This document shows positions 8,585 to 17,602 of a stretch of DNA of 64,000 nt, piece after piece. A program made the position numbers and the translations under genes. Origin of the DNA: Streptomyces sp. NBC_00258 (GTDB taxonomy: Bacteria; Actinomycetota; Actinomycetes; Streptomycetales; Streptomycetaceae); the NCBI RefSeq assembly GCF_036182465.1, contig NZ_CP108081.1, forward strand, positions 5,270,001 through 5,334,000, in the 5' to 3' direction. The notes beneath the pieces were generated by a model that was not told the origin of the DNA, did no database searches, and saw only the letters and a program-made list of their open reading frames with translations. Each line of letters begins with the position of its first letter. The first letter of the stretch is position 1.

Positions 8585-11058
8585 CGGCCCACCCCCACAA
8601 GGTCGTTGTCGTCGGCACCGTTGTCGTTGGTACCGGTGCTGGTGCCATCGGTGCTGCTGTCGTCGGCATCGGTGGCGTCCGCGGATTCGTCCGGCCCCAG
8701 CAGCAGGCGCAGCACCGGCAGCACCGCGTCGGCGCGTGCGGCGTCGAGGTCGGCGGCGAAGCCGGGTATGCCCGAGGCGGTGGCCGTGGCGCTGCCGCGG
8801 GTTCCCGGTCCGCGCCGGACCAGTTCGCCGAGGGTGCGGCGCACTCCGGGCTCGTACGCCGAGAAGGTGCGCCTCAGCAAGGGCAGCACGTCGGTGAACG
8901 CGTCCCCCGGCACCCCGGTCAGCCAGGCGTCGACCAGCCCGAGCAGCCGCTCGTCGTGCACGAGCAGCATCCCGCCCCCGGAGCCCCCGCCGACGAAGCC
9001 CTCGATCCACGCCGCCGCGTCCGCCGGCTCCGTTCCCGGCGACAGCACGAGCCCCATGAGCCGCGCCGCCTCCTCCTGCCCCAACTCCCCGTCGTCCAGC
9101 AGCAACCGCACGGCCCGCCCCCGGACGACCCCGGGAACCGTGTCCCGCCCGGAGAGCGTGCGCAGAACGCCGTGCCAACGGCCACGTATGCCGCCACGGG
9201 GCCCGGGCCGAGGTCCGGCCGAGCCGTCCTCGTCCCCCTCTCCCTCCCCCAGCAACCCCACCGCCCCGTGCACCGCGTCCACATGACCGCGCATCTCCTC
9301 CGCGGCCTCCGCGTCGAGTGCGGCGCAGGCCGGGGGCAGCCCCACGAAGACGCGCTCGGCGAGGCCCGCGGCGACCTCGGCCAGGGCTTGCGTACCCGTG
9401 CCGCGTACGTCGCCGTAGCGGAGGGAGCGGACCAGGGCGGGCAGTGCCTGGGCGAGGTGGCCGACGTCGGCGTCCAGGGCGGCGCGGTCGGCGAGGATCC
9501 GCATCACCACCGGGAGCGCGTCCGGGAGTTCGGCGAGGAGGCAGCGCTCGGCGAGGCCCGTGACGTCGGCGAGGGACCGGGCGCCGATGGCGTCCGCCTC
9601 GGCCTTCGCGGTCGCGGCGGCGAGCACGGTCGTGCCCCACACGCCGGCCTCGGCGACCCGCACCGCCAGCTCCGGCTCCCAGCGCAGCCGCCAGGTCTCC
9701 CGGAACGTACCGGTGCTGCCGCGCGAAGCGGCCGGCTCGCCCCACTCGATGCCGAGGAGCCGCAGCCGGTGCAGCAGCCTGCTGCGCCCGGCGTCGTTCT
9801 CCTTGCGCAGGTCGAGCTCCAACTCCCGCTCCTGCGCCTCCGGTTTGAGTCGCAGCCGCCGCTGGAGCCGGTCGAGGTCGCGCTGCAACGGCACGGCGGG
9901 CGCCGCCGCGGGCACCTCGCCCAGGACGTCACCGACGACGAGCCGGTCGTGCACGAGCGCCAGCGGCACGTCCGAGCCCTCGCACATCACGGCCCGTACG
10001 GCGTCGGTGGTCTCGGTCAGGCCCGGCAGGGGGCGGCCCCGCATCGCGGCGAGCGTGTCGGCGAGCCGCACCGCCTCGATGACGTGCGCGGACGAGACGA
10101 GCCGGTCCTCGTCACGCAGGAGCCGGGCCACCTTCGTCATCCAGCGCTCGATCGGGCGGTCGGCGGCGCCGAACAAGTGCCCGTACCAGCCCGGTGAGTC
10201 GATCCCCGCGCCATAGCCGCTCACCCGCGACAGGCGCCGGTGGGTCCAGGGCACCCATGTCATGTCCGCCTTGGCCTTGGGCAGCCCCTTCAGCAGCGCC
10301 CGGTCTGCGGCGACGGTCGTGCGCTGCCGCAGCGCGGGCACGTGCCAGGCACCGCACACGACGGCCACGTCGTCCCCGAACTCCCGCTGAGCCGCCCGCA
10401 CCTGGAGCCGCATGTACGCCTCCCGCACGAGGTCCCGCTCGTGTCCCCCGGATCCGAACGCCTCCCGCAGCGCCCCCATCGCCTCGCCGAGCACCTCGAA
10501 CGGCGCGAACGCGTCCCCGTCGCGCGCCCCCCGGTGCTCGATCACGTCCTCCCACCACCGCTCGGCGTCGTCGTAGCCGGCGGTCTCGGCGAGGACGGCG
10601 AGCGGGTCGATCCGCACGGCCTCTCCGGGCTCGGACGGAAGTCCCCCCGGCTCCCCCGCCCCCTGCGGCTCCCCCTTCTCCGGTGCCTCCTGCTCCTGTT
10701 CCTCCCTCTCCTCCCGTCCCCATGCCAGCGTGTGCGTGGCCGGGAGGTCGATGAAGCGGGCCGGCACCCCGTGCTCCAGGGCCCAGCGGATGGCCACCCA
10801 CTCCGGTGAGAACTCGGCGAGCGGCCAGAACGCCGACCGCCCCGGCTCGTCCACGACATGCGCGAGAAGGGCGACGGGCGGCCTCATGTCCTCGTCGGCG
10901 GCCAGCGCGATCAACGCGTCGGCCTCCGGCGGCCCTTCGATGAGTACGGTGCGCGGGCCCGCCGCTTCGAGCGCGGCCCGTACGGCCCGGGCCGAGCCGG
11001 GCCCGTGGTGGCGCACCCCGAGCAGCAGGGGCCCGGTCCCCCCGTCGCGGTCGCTCAC
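8581..11058 (-). CDS. DUF5682-like protein with two GX2H motifs (TIKI/TraB/EreA-like N-domain inferred)
   Basis: An 825-residue protein, GTG start, overlapping the MoxR gene upstream and the VWA gene downstream by four bases each. The N-terminal domain begins LLLGVRHHGPGS (GX2H at residues 14-17), followed by VLIEGPPEAD near 38-47, a helical FWPLAEFSPEW segment and VVCGAWHVPAL near 231-241 (second GX2H). This spacing is reminiscent of the TIKI/TraB/EreA superfamily of putative metal-dependent hydrolases; that link is my inference from motifs. The rest is long and helical, with Leu/Ala/Arg-rich segments resembling armadillo/HEAT scaffolds. Position between a MoxR ATPase and a VWA protein suggests it is the client or effector of that pair. 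Confidence 0.9.
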   Translation of the reverse strand: MSDRDGGTGPLLLGVRHHGPGSARAVRAALEAAGPRTVLIEGPPEADALIALAADEDMRPPVALLAHVVDEPGRSAFWPLAEFSPEWVAIRWALEHGVPARFIDLPATHTLAWGREEREEQEQEAPEKGEPQGAGEPGGLPSEPGEAVRIDPLAVLAETAGYDDAERWWEDVIEHRGARDGDAFAPFEVLGEAMGALREAFGSGGHERDLVREAYMRLQVRAAQREFGDDVAVVCGAWHVPALRQRTTVAADRALLKGLPKAKADMTWVPWTHRRLSRVSGYGAGIDSPGWYGHLFGAADRPIERWMTKVARLLRDEDRLVSSAHVIEAVRLADTLAAMRGRPLPGLTETTDAVRAVMCEGSDVPLALVHDRLVVGDVLGEVPAAAPAVPLQRDLDRLQRRLRLKPEAQERELELDLRKENDAGRSRLLHRLRLLGIEWGEPAASRGSTGTFRETWRLRWEPELAVRVAEAGVWGTTVLAAATAKAEADAIGARSLADVTGLAERCLLAELPDALPVVMRILADRAALDADVGHLAQALPALVRSLRYGDVRGTGTQALAEVAAGLAERVFVGLPPACAALDAEAAEEMRGHVDAVHGAVGLLGEGEGDEDGSAGPRPGPRGGIRGRWHGVLRTLSGRDTVPGVVRGRAVRLLLDDGELGQEEAARLMGLVLSPGTEPADAAAWIEGFVGGGSGGGMLLVHDERLLGLVDAWLTGVPGDAFTDVLPLLRRTFSAYEPGVRRTLGELVRRGPGTRGSATATASGIPGFAADLDAARADAVLPVLRLLLGPDESADATDADDSSTDGTSTGTNDNGADDNDLVGVGR

Positions 11059-12209
11059 GCGCTCACCTCCCGGCAGGCGCGGTAGAAGTCCTTCCAGCCG
11101 TCGCGCTCACGGACGACCGCTTCCAGGTACTCCTGCCAGATGACGCGGTCGGCCGCCGGGTCGCGGACGACGGCACCGAGGATGCCCGCGGCGACGTCGC
11201 TCGCGCGCAGGACGCCGTCCCCGAAGTGGGCGGCCAGGGCGAGCCCGTTGGTGACGACGGAGATCGCCTCCGCGGTGGACAGCGTGCCGCTGGGCGACTT
11301 CAGCTTCGTCCGCCCGTCGGCGGTGATGCCGTCGCGCAGCTCGCGGAAGACCGTGACGACGCGGCGGATCTCGTCGACACCGTCGGGCACCGCGGGCAGG
11401 TCGAGGGAGCGGCCGATCTGGTCGACGCGGCGCGAGACGATGTCGACCTCGGCGTCGGCGCTCTCCGGCAGCGGCAGGACCACCGTGTTGAAGCGGCGGC
11501 GCAGGGCGCTCGACAGGTCGTTCACCCCGCGGTCGCGGTCGTTGGCCGTGGCGATCAGGTTGAAGCCCCGGACCGCCTGCACCTCCGAGCCCAACTCCGG
11601 TATCGGCAGGGTCTTTTCCGACAGGATCGTGATGAGCGAGTCCTGTACGTCGGCGGGGATGCGGGTCAGCTCCTCGACCCGGGCCGTCATCCCCTCCGCC
11701 ATCGCCCGCATGACCGGGCTGGGCACCAGCGCGTTCCGGCTCGGACCGTTCGCGAGCAGTTGCGCGTAGTTCCAGCCGTAGCGGATCGCCTCCTCCGGTG
11801 TGCCGGCCGTGCCCTGCACGAGGAGGGTGGAGTCGCCGCTGACGGCCGCGGCCAGGTGCTCGGAGACCCATGTCTTTGCCGTGCCGGGCACTCCGAGCAG
11901 GAGCAGGGCCCGGTCGGTGGCGAGCGTGGTGACGGCGACCTCGACGATGCGGCGCGGGCCGACGTACTTCGGCGTGATCACCGTGCCGTCCGGGAGGGTG
12001 CCGCCGAGCAGGTAGGTCGCGACGGCCCACGGCGACATCCGCCAGCGGACCGGGCGCGGGCGGTCGTCCTGCGCGGCCAGCGCCGCGAGCTCGGCGGCGA
12101 ACGCGTCCTCGGCGTGCGGCCGCAGCGCCTCGCCCTCGCCTGCTTCTCGCGTGTGCGCGGAGTGGTGCTGGCTCGGTTCGACGGACGTCGGGTCGACGGA
12201 CACGGACAT
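11055..12209 (-). CDS. MoxR-family AAA+ ATPase (YehL-like)
   Basis: A 384-residue AAA+ ATPase. The Walker A is GVPGTAKT (about residues 106-113); the sensor-1 region reads GFNLIATANDRDRGVNDL and an Arg-rich LSSALRRRFN follows. A 95-residue N-terminal extension precedes the P-loop. I place the start at ATG 12209 (MSVSVDPTS) behind GGGGGA; a GTG at 12254 in frame would add 15 residues. MoxR proteins act as chaperones with VWA partners, often in metal-cofactor insertion or complex assembly. It is the first gene of the MoxR-DUF5682-VWA operon and is divergent from the SWIM gene across a shared regulatory region. Confidence 0.93.
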   Translation of the reverse strand: MSVSVDPTSVEPSQHHSAHTREAGEGEALRPHAEDAFAAELAALAAQDDRPRPVRWRMSPWAVATYLLGGTLPDGTVITPKYVGPRRIVEVAVTTLATDRALLLLGVPGTAKTWVSEHLAAAVSGDSTLLVQGTAGTPEEAIRYGWNYAQLLANGPSRNALVPSPVMRAMAEGMTARVEELTRIPADVQDSLITILSEKTLPIPELGSEVQAVRGFNLIATANDRDRGVNDLSSALRRRFNTVVLPLPESADAEVDIVSRRVDQIGRSLDLPAVPDGVDEIRRVVTVFRELRDGITADGRTKLKSPSGTLSTAEAISVVTNGLALAAHFGDGVLRASDVAAGILGAVVRDPAADRVIWQEYLEAVVRERDGWKDFYRACREVSA

Positions 12210-12265
12210 GGAGGGGTCCCCCTTGCGGCTCGGCCGGTTCGGATCTGGTTCCACCGTGCCCTACG

Positions 12266-12323
12266 CCACTGACAATCGGCTCTGACCTGCGAGAACGCAC
12301 TCGTCACGGTCGATTGTCAGTGG
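12266..12323. promoter_or_regulatory. Perfect 13-bp inverted repeat in divergent promoter region
   Basis: ccactgacaatcg (12266-12278) is matched exactly by its reverse complement at 12311-12323, with 32 bases between the arms. It sits between the divergent MoxR and SWIM genes. On the plus strand a TACCTT (12331-12336) lies eight bases before the SWIM ATG, which would give a nearly leaderless transcript. The symmetry suggests one regulator controlling both arms of the island. Confidence 0.65.
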
Positions 12324-12343
12324 TGGGATCTACCTTCGATGAC

Positions 12344-13696
12344 ATGACTCAGCAGGGGGTGCGCTGGACTGCGGATCAGGTGCTGGCACTGGCGCCTGAC
12401 GCCGCGTCACGCAAGGCGGGCAGCAAGCTCGGCGCGGCAGGGCCGTGGTCGGAGGCGGGCAGTACCGACGAGGGGACGGTGTGGGGACTGTGCAGGGGAA
12501 GTGGCAGCAGGCCATATCAGACGGTGATCGACATCGCGGACTCCACCGGGCCCGCGTACAAGTGCAGTTGCCCGAGCCGCAAGTTCCCGTGCAAGCACGC
12601 GCTGGGGCTGCTGCTGCTCTGGGCGGGCGAGGACGGCACGGTGCTGCGGGGCCAGGTGCCGGACTGGGCGGAGGAGTGGACAGAGGGGAGGAGGAAGCGC
12701 GCGGACGACAAACGGGCGGCGAGCGCGGCGGGGTCCCCGGCGTCGGGTGATCCGGAGGCCGCGCGGCGCAGGGCGGAGCGGCGGGCCGAGCACATCACGG
12801 CGGGCGCCGCGGAGTTGGAGCAGCGGCTGGCCGATCTGCTCCGGGGCGGCCTGGCCACGGCGGAGCAGGCGGGGTACGGGCTGTGGGAGGAGACAGCGGC
12901 CCGGATGGTCGACGCACAGGCGTCGGGACTGGCGGCGCGTGTCAGGGAGTTGGGGGCTATCCCGTCGTCGGGACCCGGCTGGCCGGTGCGGTTGCTGGAG
13001 GAGTGCGCGCTGCTCCATCTCCTCGACCAGGGCTGGCTGCGCCGCGAGCGGCTGCCGGACGGCCTGGCCGCGACGGTCCGTTCACGGATCGGGCTGACCG
13101 GCTCGGCGGACGCCCCACCGGTCCGCGACCACTGGCTGGTCCTGGCCCAGTACGACACGTCGGACAGCCGCCTCACCACCCGTCGCATCTGGCTGCACGG
13201 GGAGGAATCGGCGCGCCCGGTCCTGCTCCTGTCGTACGGGGCGGCCGGCCGCGCACCCGAACTGGCCCTGCCGGTCGGACTGGCGCTCGACGCGGAGGTG
13301 TCCGTCTATCCGGGCGCGGGACAGCTGCGGGCCGCGCTCGGCGAGCAGTTCACGCCTCCGGCGCCCACGGCGATCCGTCCGCCGGGAGTGGGCGTGGCGC
13401 AGGCGGCGGCCAAGTACGGCGAGGCGCTCCGGGACGACCCGTGGCTGGACTCCTACCCGGTGACCCTCGGCCGCGTCATACCGACCCCCGACGGCGACAC
13501 CTGGCAACTGGCCGACGCCGACGGCGAGCTGGCGCTGCCGCTCAACCCGGCGGCCCGGTCCGGCTCGGGCCTGTGGCGCCTGGTCGCCCTCTCCGGCGGC
13601 ACACCGGTCACGGTCTTCGGCGAGTGCGGCCACCGCGGCTTCACGCCCCTCACCGCATGGCCGGAGGGCCCGGGCGAGGCGGTGCCCCTGTGCTGA
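12344..13696 (+). CDS. SWIM zinc-finger protein (YehQ-like)
   Basis: A 450-residue protein with an N-terminal SWIM zinc finger: C74, C76, C83 and H85 in KCSCPSRKFPCKHALG, the CxCx(n)CxH pattern. SWIM domains mediate DNA or protein contacts. The following region is helical and Arg/Glu-rich (about 110-250), then a beta-rich C-terminal half (LVLAQYDTSDSRLTTRRIWL). I choose ATG 12344 rather than an in-frame TTG at 12314 because the latter falls inside the inverted repeat. No Shine-Dalgarno is visible, which fits a leaderless message from the TACCTT just upstream. It forms a two-gene unit with the DUF5691-like gene. Confidence 0.9.
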   Translation: MTQQGVRWTADQVLALAPDAASRKAGSKLGAAGPWSEAGSTDEGTVWGLCRGSGSRPYQTVIDIADSTGPAYKCSCPSRKFPCKHALGLLLLWAGEDGTVLRGQVPDWAEEWTEGRRKRADDKRAASAAGSPASGDPEAARRRAERRAEHITAGAAELEQRLADLLRGGLATAEQAGYGLWEETAARMVDAQASGLAARVRELGAIPSSGPGWPVRLLEECALLHLLDQGWLRRERLPDGLAATVRSRIGLTGSADAPPVRDHWLVLAQYDTSDSRLTTRRIWLHGEESARPVLLLSYGAAGRAPELALPVGLALDAEVSVYPGAGQLRAALGEQFTPPAPTAIRPPGVGVAQAAAKYGEALRDDPWLDSYPVTLGRVIPTPDGDTWQLADADGELALPLNPAARSGSGLWRLVALSGGTPVTVFGECGHRGFTPLTAWPEGPGEAVPLC

Positions 13697-13806
13697 CGCC
13701 GACACCCGACACCACTCCCGCCCCCTCGCCGCCCACGGACCTGCCCGACCCGGCCGACGTGACCCACGTGACCGACCTGGTGGATCCGTGGAAAGGACTC
13801 ACATGA
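13690..13806 (+). CDS. Possible 38-residue linker ORF between SWIM and DUF5691 genes
   Basis: A GTG at 13690 overlaps the SWIM stop codon (GTGCTGA), and the frame runs through Pro/Thr/Asp-rich codons to a TGA that overlaps the next ATG as ATGA. It would encode VLTPTPDTTPAPSPPT... ending LVDPWKGLT. This stop/start interlocking at both ends is typical of coupled genes, but there is no ribosome site at its own start and the composition is low complexity, so it may be chance. Confidence 0.25.
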   Translation: MLTPTPDTTPAPSPPTDLPDPADVTHVTDLVDPWKGLT

Positions 13807-15446
13807 ACAGGACCCCCACTCCCACCGACACGGCCTCCGCTGAAGCGTCCGGCGGGAGCCGCTGGGAGGAGCTCGTGACCGCGGCGCTGCTGGGGACCGC
13901 GCGGCGTACGCCGTCGGGGATCCCGGCCGGCCGGGAGGCGCCGACGGCGCTGCTGGACGCGGCGGCCGTGGAGACCGTGCGGCGGCGGGCCGGGATGCGG
14001 CCGGGACCGGCAGCGGCCCGGGTGGAGCCCGCGGTGGCGGACCCTCGTCCGCTGTTGCCGCCCGCGGCCGCGCGCAGACTCGCGATGCTGCTCGCCGACC
14101 GGCCAGGGACGGGCGGCGGCAGTGGCGGCCGCAGAGGATCGGCTCCCGATCTCATGGAGCTGCTGCCGCAGTGGCTCGCTACGGCGAACCGGCGTGGGTT
14201 CGCGCCCCGCCCGGAGGCACTGCCCGCGCTGCTGGACGCGGCCCGGGGGCGTACGGATCTGCGGCCGGCGGTGCTGACGTTCGCGGGGCCGCGGGCGCTG
14301 TGGCTGGCCCGGCTGAACGCGGACTGGCGGTTCGCGCTGCGTTCGACGCCGGGCGGCGGCGCAGCTCTGCCCGGGCCCGAGGAGCCCGATCGCATACGGG
14401 AGTTGTGGGAGGAGGGGCTCTTCGCCGAGCGGGTATCGCTCCTCTCGGGGATACGGGCCCGGGACGCGGCGGCCGCCCGGGACCTGCTGGCCACCACGTG
14501 GGCGACGGAGCGGGCCGAGGACCGGCTGATGTTCCTCGACTCGTTGCGGAGGGGGCTGTGCGCGGCGGACGAGCCGTTCCTGGAGCGGGCGTTGGCCGAC
14601 CGGAGCCGCAACGTGCGGGCCACGGCGGCGGAGTTGCTGTCCGCGCTGCCCGGTTCGGCGCTCGCCGGGCGGATGGCGGAGCGCGCGCAGTCCTGCGTCG
14701 CCGTCGACCACACGCAGAGCACGCCGACGATAGCGGTCGAGGCACCGCACGAGTGCGACCCGGGCATGGAGCGGGACGGAGTCGTACCCAAGGCTCCGGC
14801 AGGGCGGGGTGAACGGTCCTGGTGGCTGGGCCAGTTGGTCGAGGCGGCACCCCTCGGTACGTGGTCGCGGCGGCTCGGGGGACGTTCGCCGGAGGAGATG
14901 GTGGCGTTGCCCGTGGCGGACGACTGGCAGGGCGAGCTGCATGCCGCGTGGTGCCGGGCCGCGGTGCGCCAGCGCGACCCTTCCTGGTCCAGAGCGCTGC
15001 TCGGAGCTCCCGCCGCGCCGGAGGCGGGCGGGCCGGGGGCGGTGTCGCTGGCCGAGCGGGCCAAGCTGCTCGGCACGCTGGGGGCCGCGGAGCGGGCCGA
15101 CTGGGTGGCGGGATTCATAGCCGTACACGGCCTGTCCGAGGCGTTCCAACTGCTCGGAGTGTGCACGGTGCCCTGGTCGGGTCCATTGGGGCGGGCCGTT
15201 GTCGACGCCCTCAACATCGCGCGCGACGCGGGCAGTTACCCATGGAGTTTCAGCGGAGTCATGGGCCTGGCCGAACGCTGCCTGGACCCCTCGGAGGCCC
15301 CCCACCTGGAAACCCTCACCGCCATCCCCGACGAACCGGAAAACGCGGCCCCCGGCGCCGGCAGCTACTGGGCGGAATCCTTCCAACGCCTGGTCACAAC
15401 CTTGCGCCTACGAGCAGCGATGCAGAGAGAACTCACGGAGGAGTAG
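13803..15446 (+). CDS. DUF5691-like HEAT-repeat protein
   Basis: A 547-residue, almost entirely helical protein. ATG 13803 is preceded by GGAAAGGA with a 5-base spacer, so the in-frame GTG at 13788 is not needed. The N-terminus has the helix WEELVTAALLGTARR. Near residues 250-285 there is a HEAT-like pair (FLERALADRSRNVRATAAEL), and Trp/Leu-rich helices continue to the end. No catalytic motif is visible. Such proteins cluster with SWIM, MoxR and VWA genes in actinobacteria, and a scaffold role is inferred. It ends the island and is followed by two copies of a dispersed intergenic repeat. Confidence 0.85.
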   Translation: MNRTPTPTDTASAEASGGSRWEELVTAALLGTARRTPSGIPAGREAPTALLDAAAVETVRRRAGMRPGPAAARVEPAVADPRPLLPPAAARRLAMLLADRPGTGGGSGGRRGSAPDLMELLPQWLATANRRGFAPRPEALPALLDAARGRTDLRPAVLTFAGPRALWLARLNADWRFALRSTPGGGAALPGPEEPDRIRELWEEGLFAERVSLLSGIRARDAAAARDLLATTWATERAEDRLMFLDSLRRGLCAADEPFLERALADRSRNVRATAAELLSALPGSALAGRMAERAQSCVAVDHTQSTPTIAVEAPHECDPGMERDGVVPKAPAGRGERSWWLGQLVEAAPLGTWSRRLGGRSPEEMVALPVADDWQGELHAAWCRAAVRQRDPSWSRALLGAPAAPEAGGPGAVSLAERAKLLGTLGAAERADWVAGFIAVHGLSEAFQLLGVCTVPWSGPLGRAVVDALNIARDAGSYPWSFSGVMGLAERCLDPSEAPHLETLTAIPDEPENAAPGAGSYWAESFQRLVTTLRLRAAMQRELTEE

Positions 15447-15470
15447 AGCACCCAGGCTCCACCCGCCCAA

Positions 15471-15490
15471 GGGGCGCGGGGAACTGCGCG
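15471..15490 (+). repeat. Dispersed intergenic repeat, copy A
   Basis: ggggcgcggggaactgcgcg, the first of a tandem pair (with 15544-15563) in the gap between the DUF5691-like gene and icmB. The same 20-mer or a one-mismatch form recurs at 22525, 33583 and 40900. Confidence 0.85.
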
Positions 15491-15543
15491 CTCAGCCCAG
15501 AACAATCCGCAGAGGACTCAGAACGACAACCCCCACCCACCCA

Positions 15544-15563
15544 GGGGCGCGGGGAACTGCGCG
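15544..15563 (+). repeat. Dispersed intergenic repeat, copy B
   Basis: Identical to copy A and starting 73 bases after it, same orientation. All copies found in this window lie between genes. Confidence 0.85.
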
Positions 15564-15633
15564 CCCGGCCACAACGAACCCGCACCCACAACACAAGCCA
15601 AGCCCCCACAACCCCCTGCCCACCGGCGGAGCC

Positions 15634-16035
<402 letters not shown>

Positions 16036-16088
16036 CACTGCCTCCATGAACCGACTGCACCGTTCTACCGACCTACACGGTCCGCGGG

Positions 16089-16148
16089 GATCTGCGGAGA
16101 TCCGCAGTGATCTACGGAGATCTACGGAGATCTGCGGAGATCCACACA
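16089..16148. repeat. Six 10-bp tandem units upstream of icmB
   Basis: Units gatctgcgga, gatccgcagt, gatctacgga, gatctacgga, gatctgcgga and gatccacaca follow each other without gaps, about 50 bases upstream of the icmB start. The spacing is close to one helical turn. Confidence 0.8.
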
Positions 16149-16651
16149 GTCCGCGGATCTCCGATCGGACCTGTACCGACTGATAGCACCCGAGGGCCGC
16201 GACGGCGACTCGCCGCCACCGCCCTCACGTCAGATATGCCCCGGTGGCACAGCAACCCCGCACGACACGGCCCGGAAAAGTGAACGAACGTTATCGCCAC
16301 CATCCCGCAACCGGCAGTTTCGCGGTGTGGACCGAGGGGGAAATCACACGGTGGGACAAGTTCGCCGCGCACCGGTCCCGCATCACGCGGCACATGGGCC
16401 GCTGCCTGCGGCCGATGGACCGCGGCCGAACCGGGCGCAAGGGGAGCCGCTTCGAGGTCGCCGCACCACCGCGCCGTCAGCCGCGCGGCAAGGTGGTACG
16501 GCGCATCGGCGATCGCACGACGACGGGCACGCCCGTCGCTCCACCGGCGTCACACACGCCGCACGTGCACCTCGCCTTCCTCGTCACCGGCTTCTCACGA
16601 GGGCACACGGGGGACGGAGTCGTCCTCCCGTGCGCCGACGGGAGGTCGGCC
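16149..16651. other. Intergenic region between icmB and the lipase gene
   Basis: About 500 bases between divergent genes. The frame of the lipase stays open back to 16244, but the sequence before 16652 lacks a ribosome site and gives an unnatural basic composition. A GGGAGG for the lipase lies just before 16652. I see no other gene; promoters for both genes must lie here. Confidence 0.5.
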
Positions 16652-17602
16652 ATGAAGGTCACCAGGGCAGTGTCGCCCCTTCTTCCACTCTGCCAGCGCC
16701 TGCTGCCCAACAGACTGGCCGGACTTTCACTGACCCTCCTGAAGGCGACCGCCCTGGAAATCGCGATCCTCGCGGGCCACCTGCTCCTGTACCCCACCGG
16801 CATCACCCCGGAGCGCCGCCCGGCCCCGGCCCCACCCGGAACCCCGACCGACCTGACCGACACAGGCACACATACCGGCACACGCACCGAGGCAGGCACA
16901 CGTACGGGCGCCGGCACAGGCGACACCCCCGGCACCACCCGGCTCCCCACCCCCACCAGGCCCCCGGTCGTCCTGCTGCACGGCTTCATCGACAACCGCT
17001 CCGTCTTCGTGATGCTGCGCCGCTCGCTGGCACAGCACGGCAGGCAGCAGATCGAGTCGCTCAACTACTCCCCGCTGACCTGTGACATCCGGACCGCCGC
17101 CGAGCTGCTCGGCCGGCACATAGAGGAGATCTGCGAGCGCACCGGCCGTCACGAGGTGGACATCGTCGGGCACAGCCTCGGCGGACTGATAGCGCGGTAC
17201 TACGTGCAGTGCCTGGGCGGTGACGTCCGCGTCCGGACCCTCGTCACGCTGGGCACGCCGCACTCGGGCACGCGGGTCGTCCCGCTGATGAACGCGCACC
17301 CGATCGTCCGCCAGATGCGCCCCGGTTCGGGCGTGCTCGACGAGCTGTGCCAGCCGGCGCCGCACTGCCGTACCCGGTTCGTGAGCTTCTGGAGCGACCT
17401 CGACCAGTTGATGGACCCGCTGGAGACCGCGTGCATCGAGCACCCGGACCTGCTCGTCCAGAACGTGCGGGTGAGCGGAATCGGGCATCTCGCCCTCCCC
17501 GTGCACCCGGCCGTCGCGGCCGGCGTCCGGCAGGCCCTGGACGCCGAGGAGACGGAAGCCCGCCCCGCCGCCGCCCACGCCGACGGCCTGACGGTTGCGT
17601 GA
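16652..17602 (+). CDS. Membrane-anchored lipase/esterase (alpha/beta hydrolase)
   Basis: A 316-residue serine hydrolase. The start at ATG 16652 has GGGAGG seven bases upstream. An N-terminal hydrophobic helix (about 18-50, LAGLSLTLLKATALEIAILAG) likely anchors it. A Thr/Gly/Pro linker follows, then the hydrolase core: oxyanion-loop segment VVLLHGFIDNRS, the nucleophile elbow GHSLGG in VDIVGHSLGGLIARYY, TLGTPHSG, and a late VSGIGHLAL carrying the probable catalytic His. The GTPHSG segment is typical of triacylglycerol lipase/PGAP1-like enzymes. The substrate is unknown. It precedes the M23 peptidase gene by about 400 bases. Confidence 0.88.
   Translation: MKVTRAVSPLLPLCQRLLPNRLAGLSLTLLKATALEIAILAGHLLLYPTGITPERRPAPAPPGTPTDLTDTGTHTGTRTEAGTRTGAGTGDTPGTTRLPTPTRPPVVLLHGFIDNRSVFVMLRRSLAQHGRQQIESLNYSPLTCDIRTAAELLGRHIEEICERTGRHEVDIVGHSLGGLIARYYVQCLGGDVRVRTLVTLGTPHSGTRVVPLMNAHPIVRQMRPGSGVLDELCQPAPHCRTRFVSFWSDLDQLMDPLETACIEHPDLLVQNVRVSGIGHLALPVHPAVAAGVRQALDAEETEARPAAAHADGLTVA

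Noticed and set aside
8585..9745. N-terminal extension of the VWA protein to 800 residues
   Set aside because: The extension is Arg/Gly-rich shadow of the DUF5682-like gene; the ATGA overlap at 8581-8584 sets the real start.
16244..16651. N-terminal extension of the lipase by 136 residues
   Set aside because: The segment is basic and disordered, lacks a ribosome site, and a GGGAGG precedes ATG 16652.
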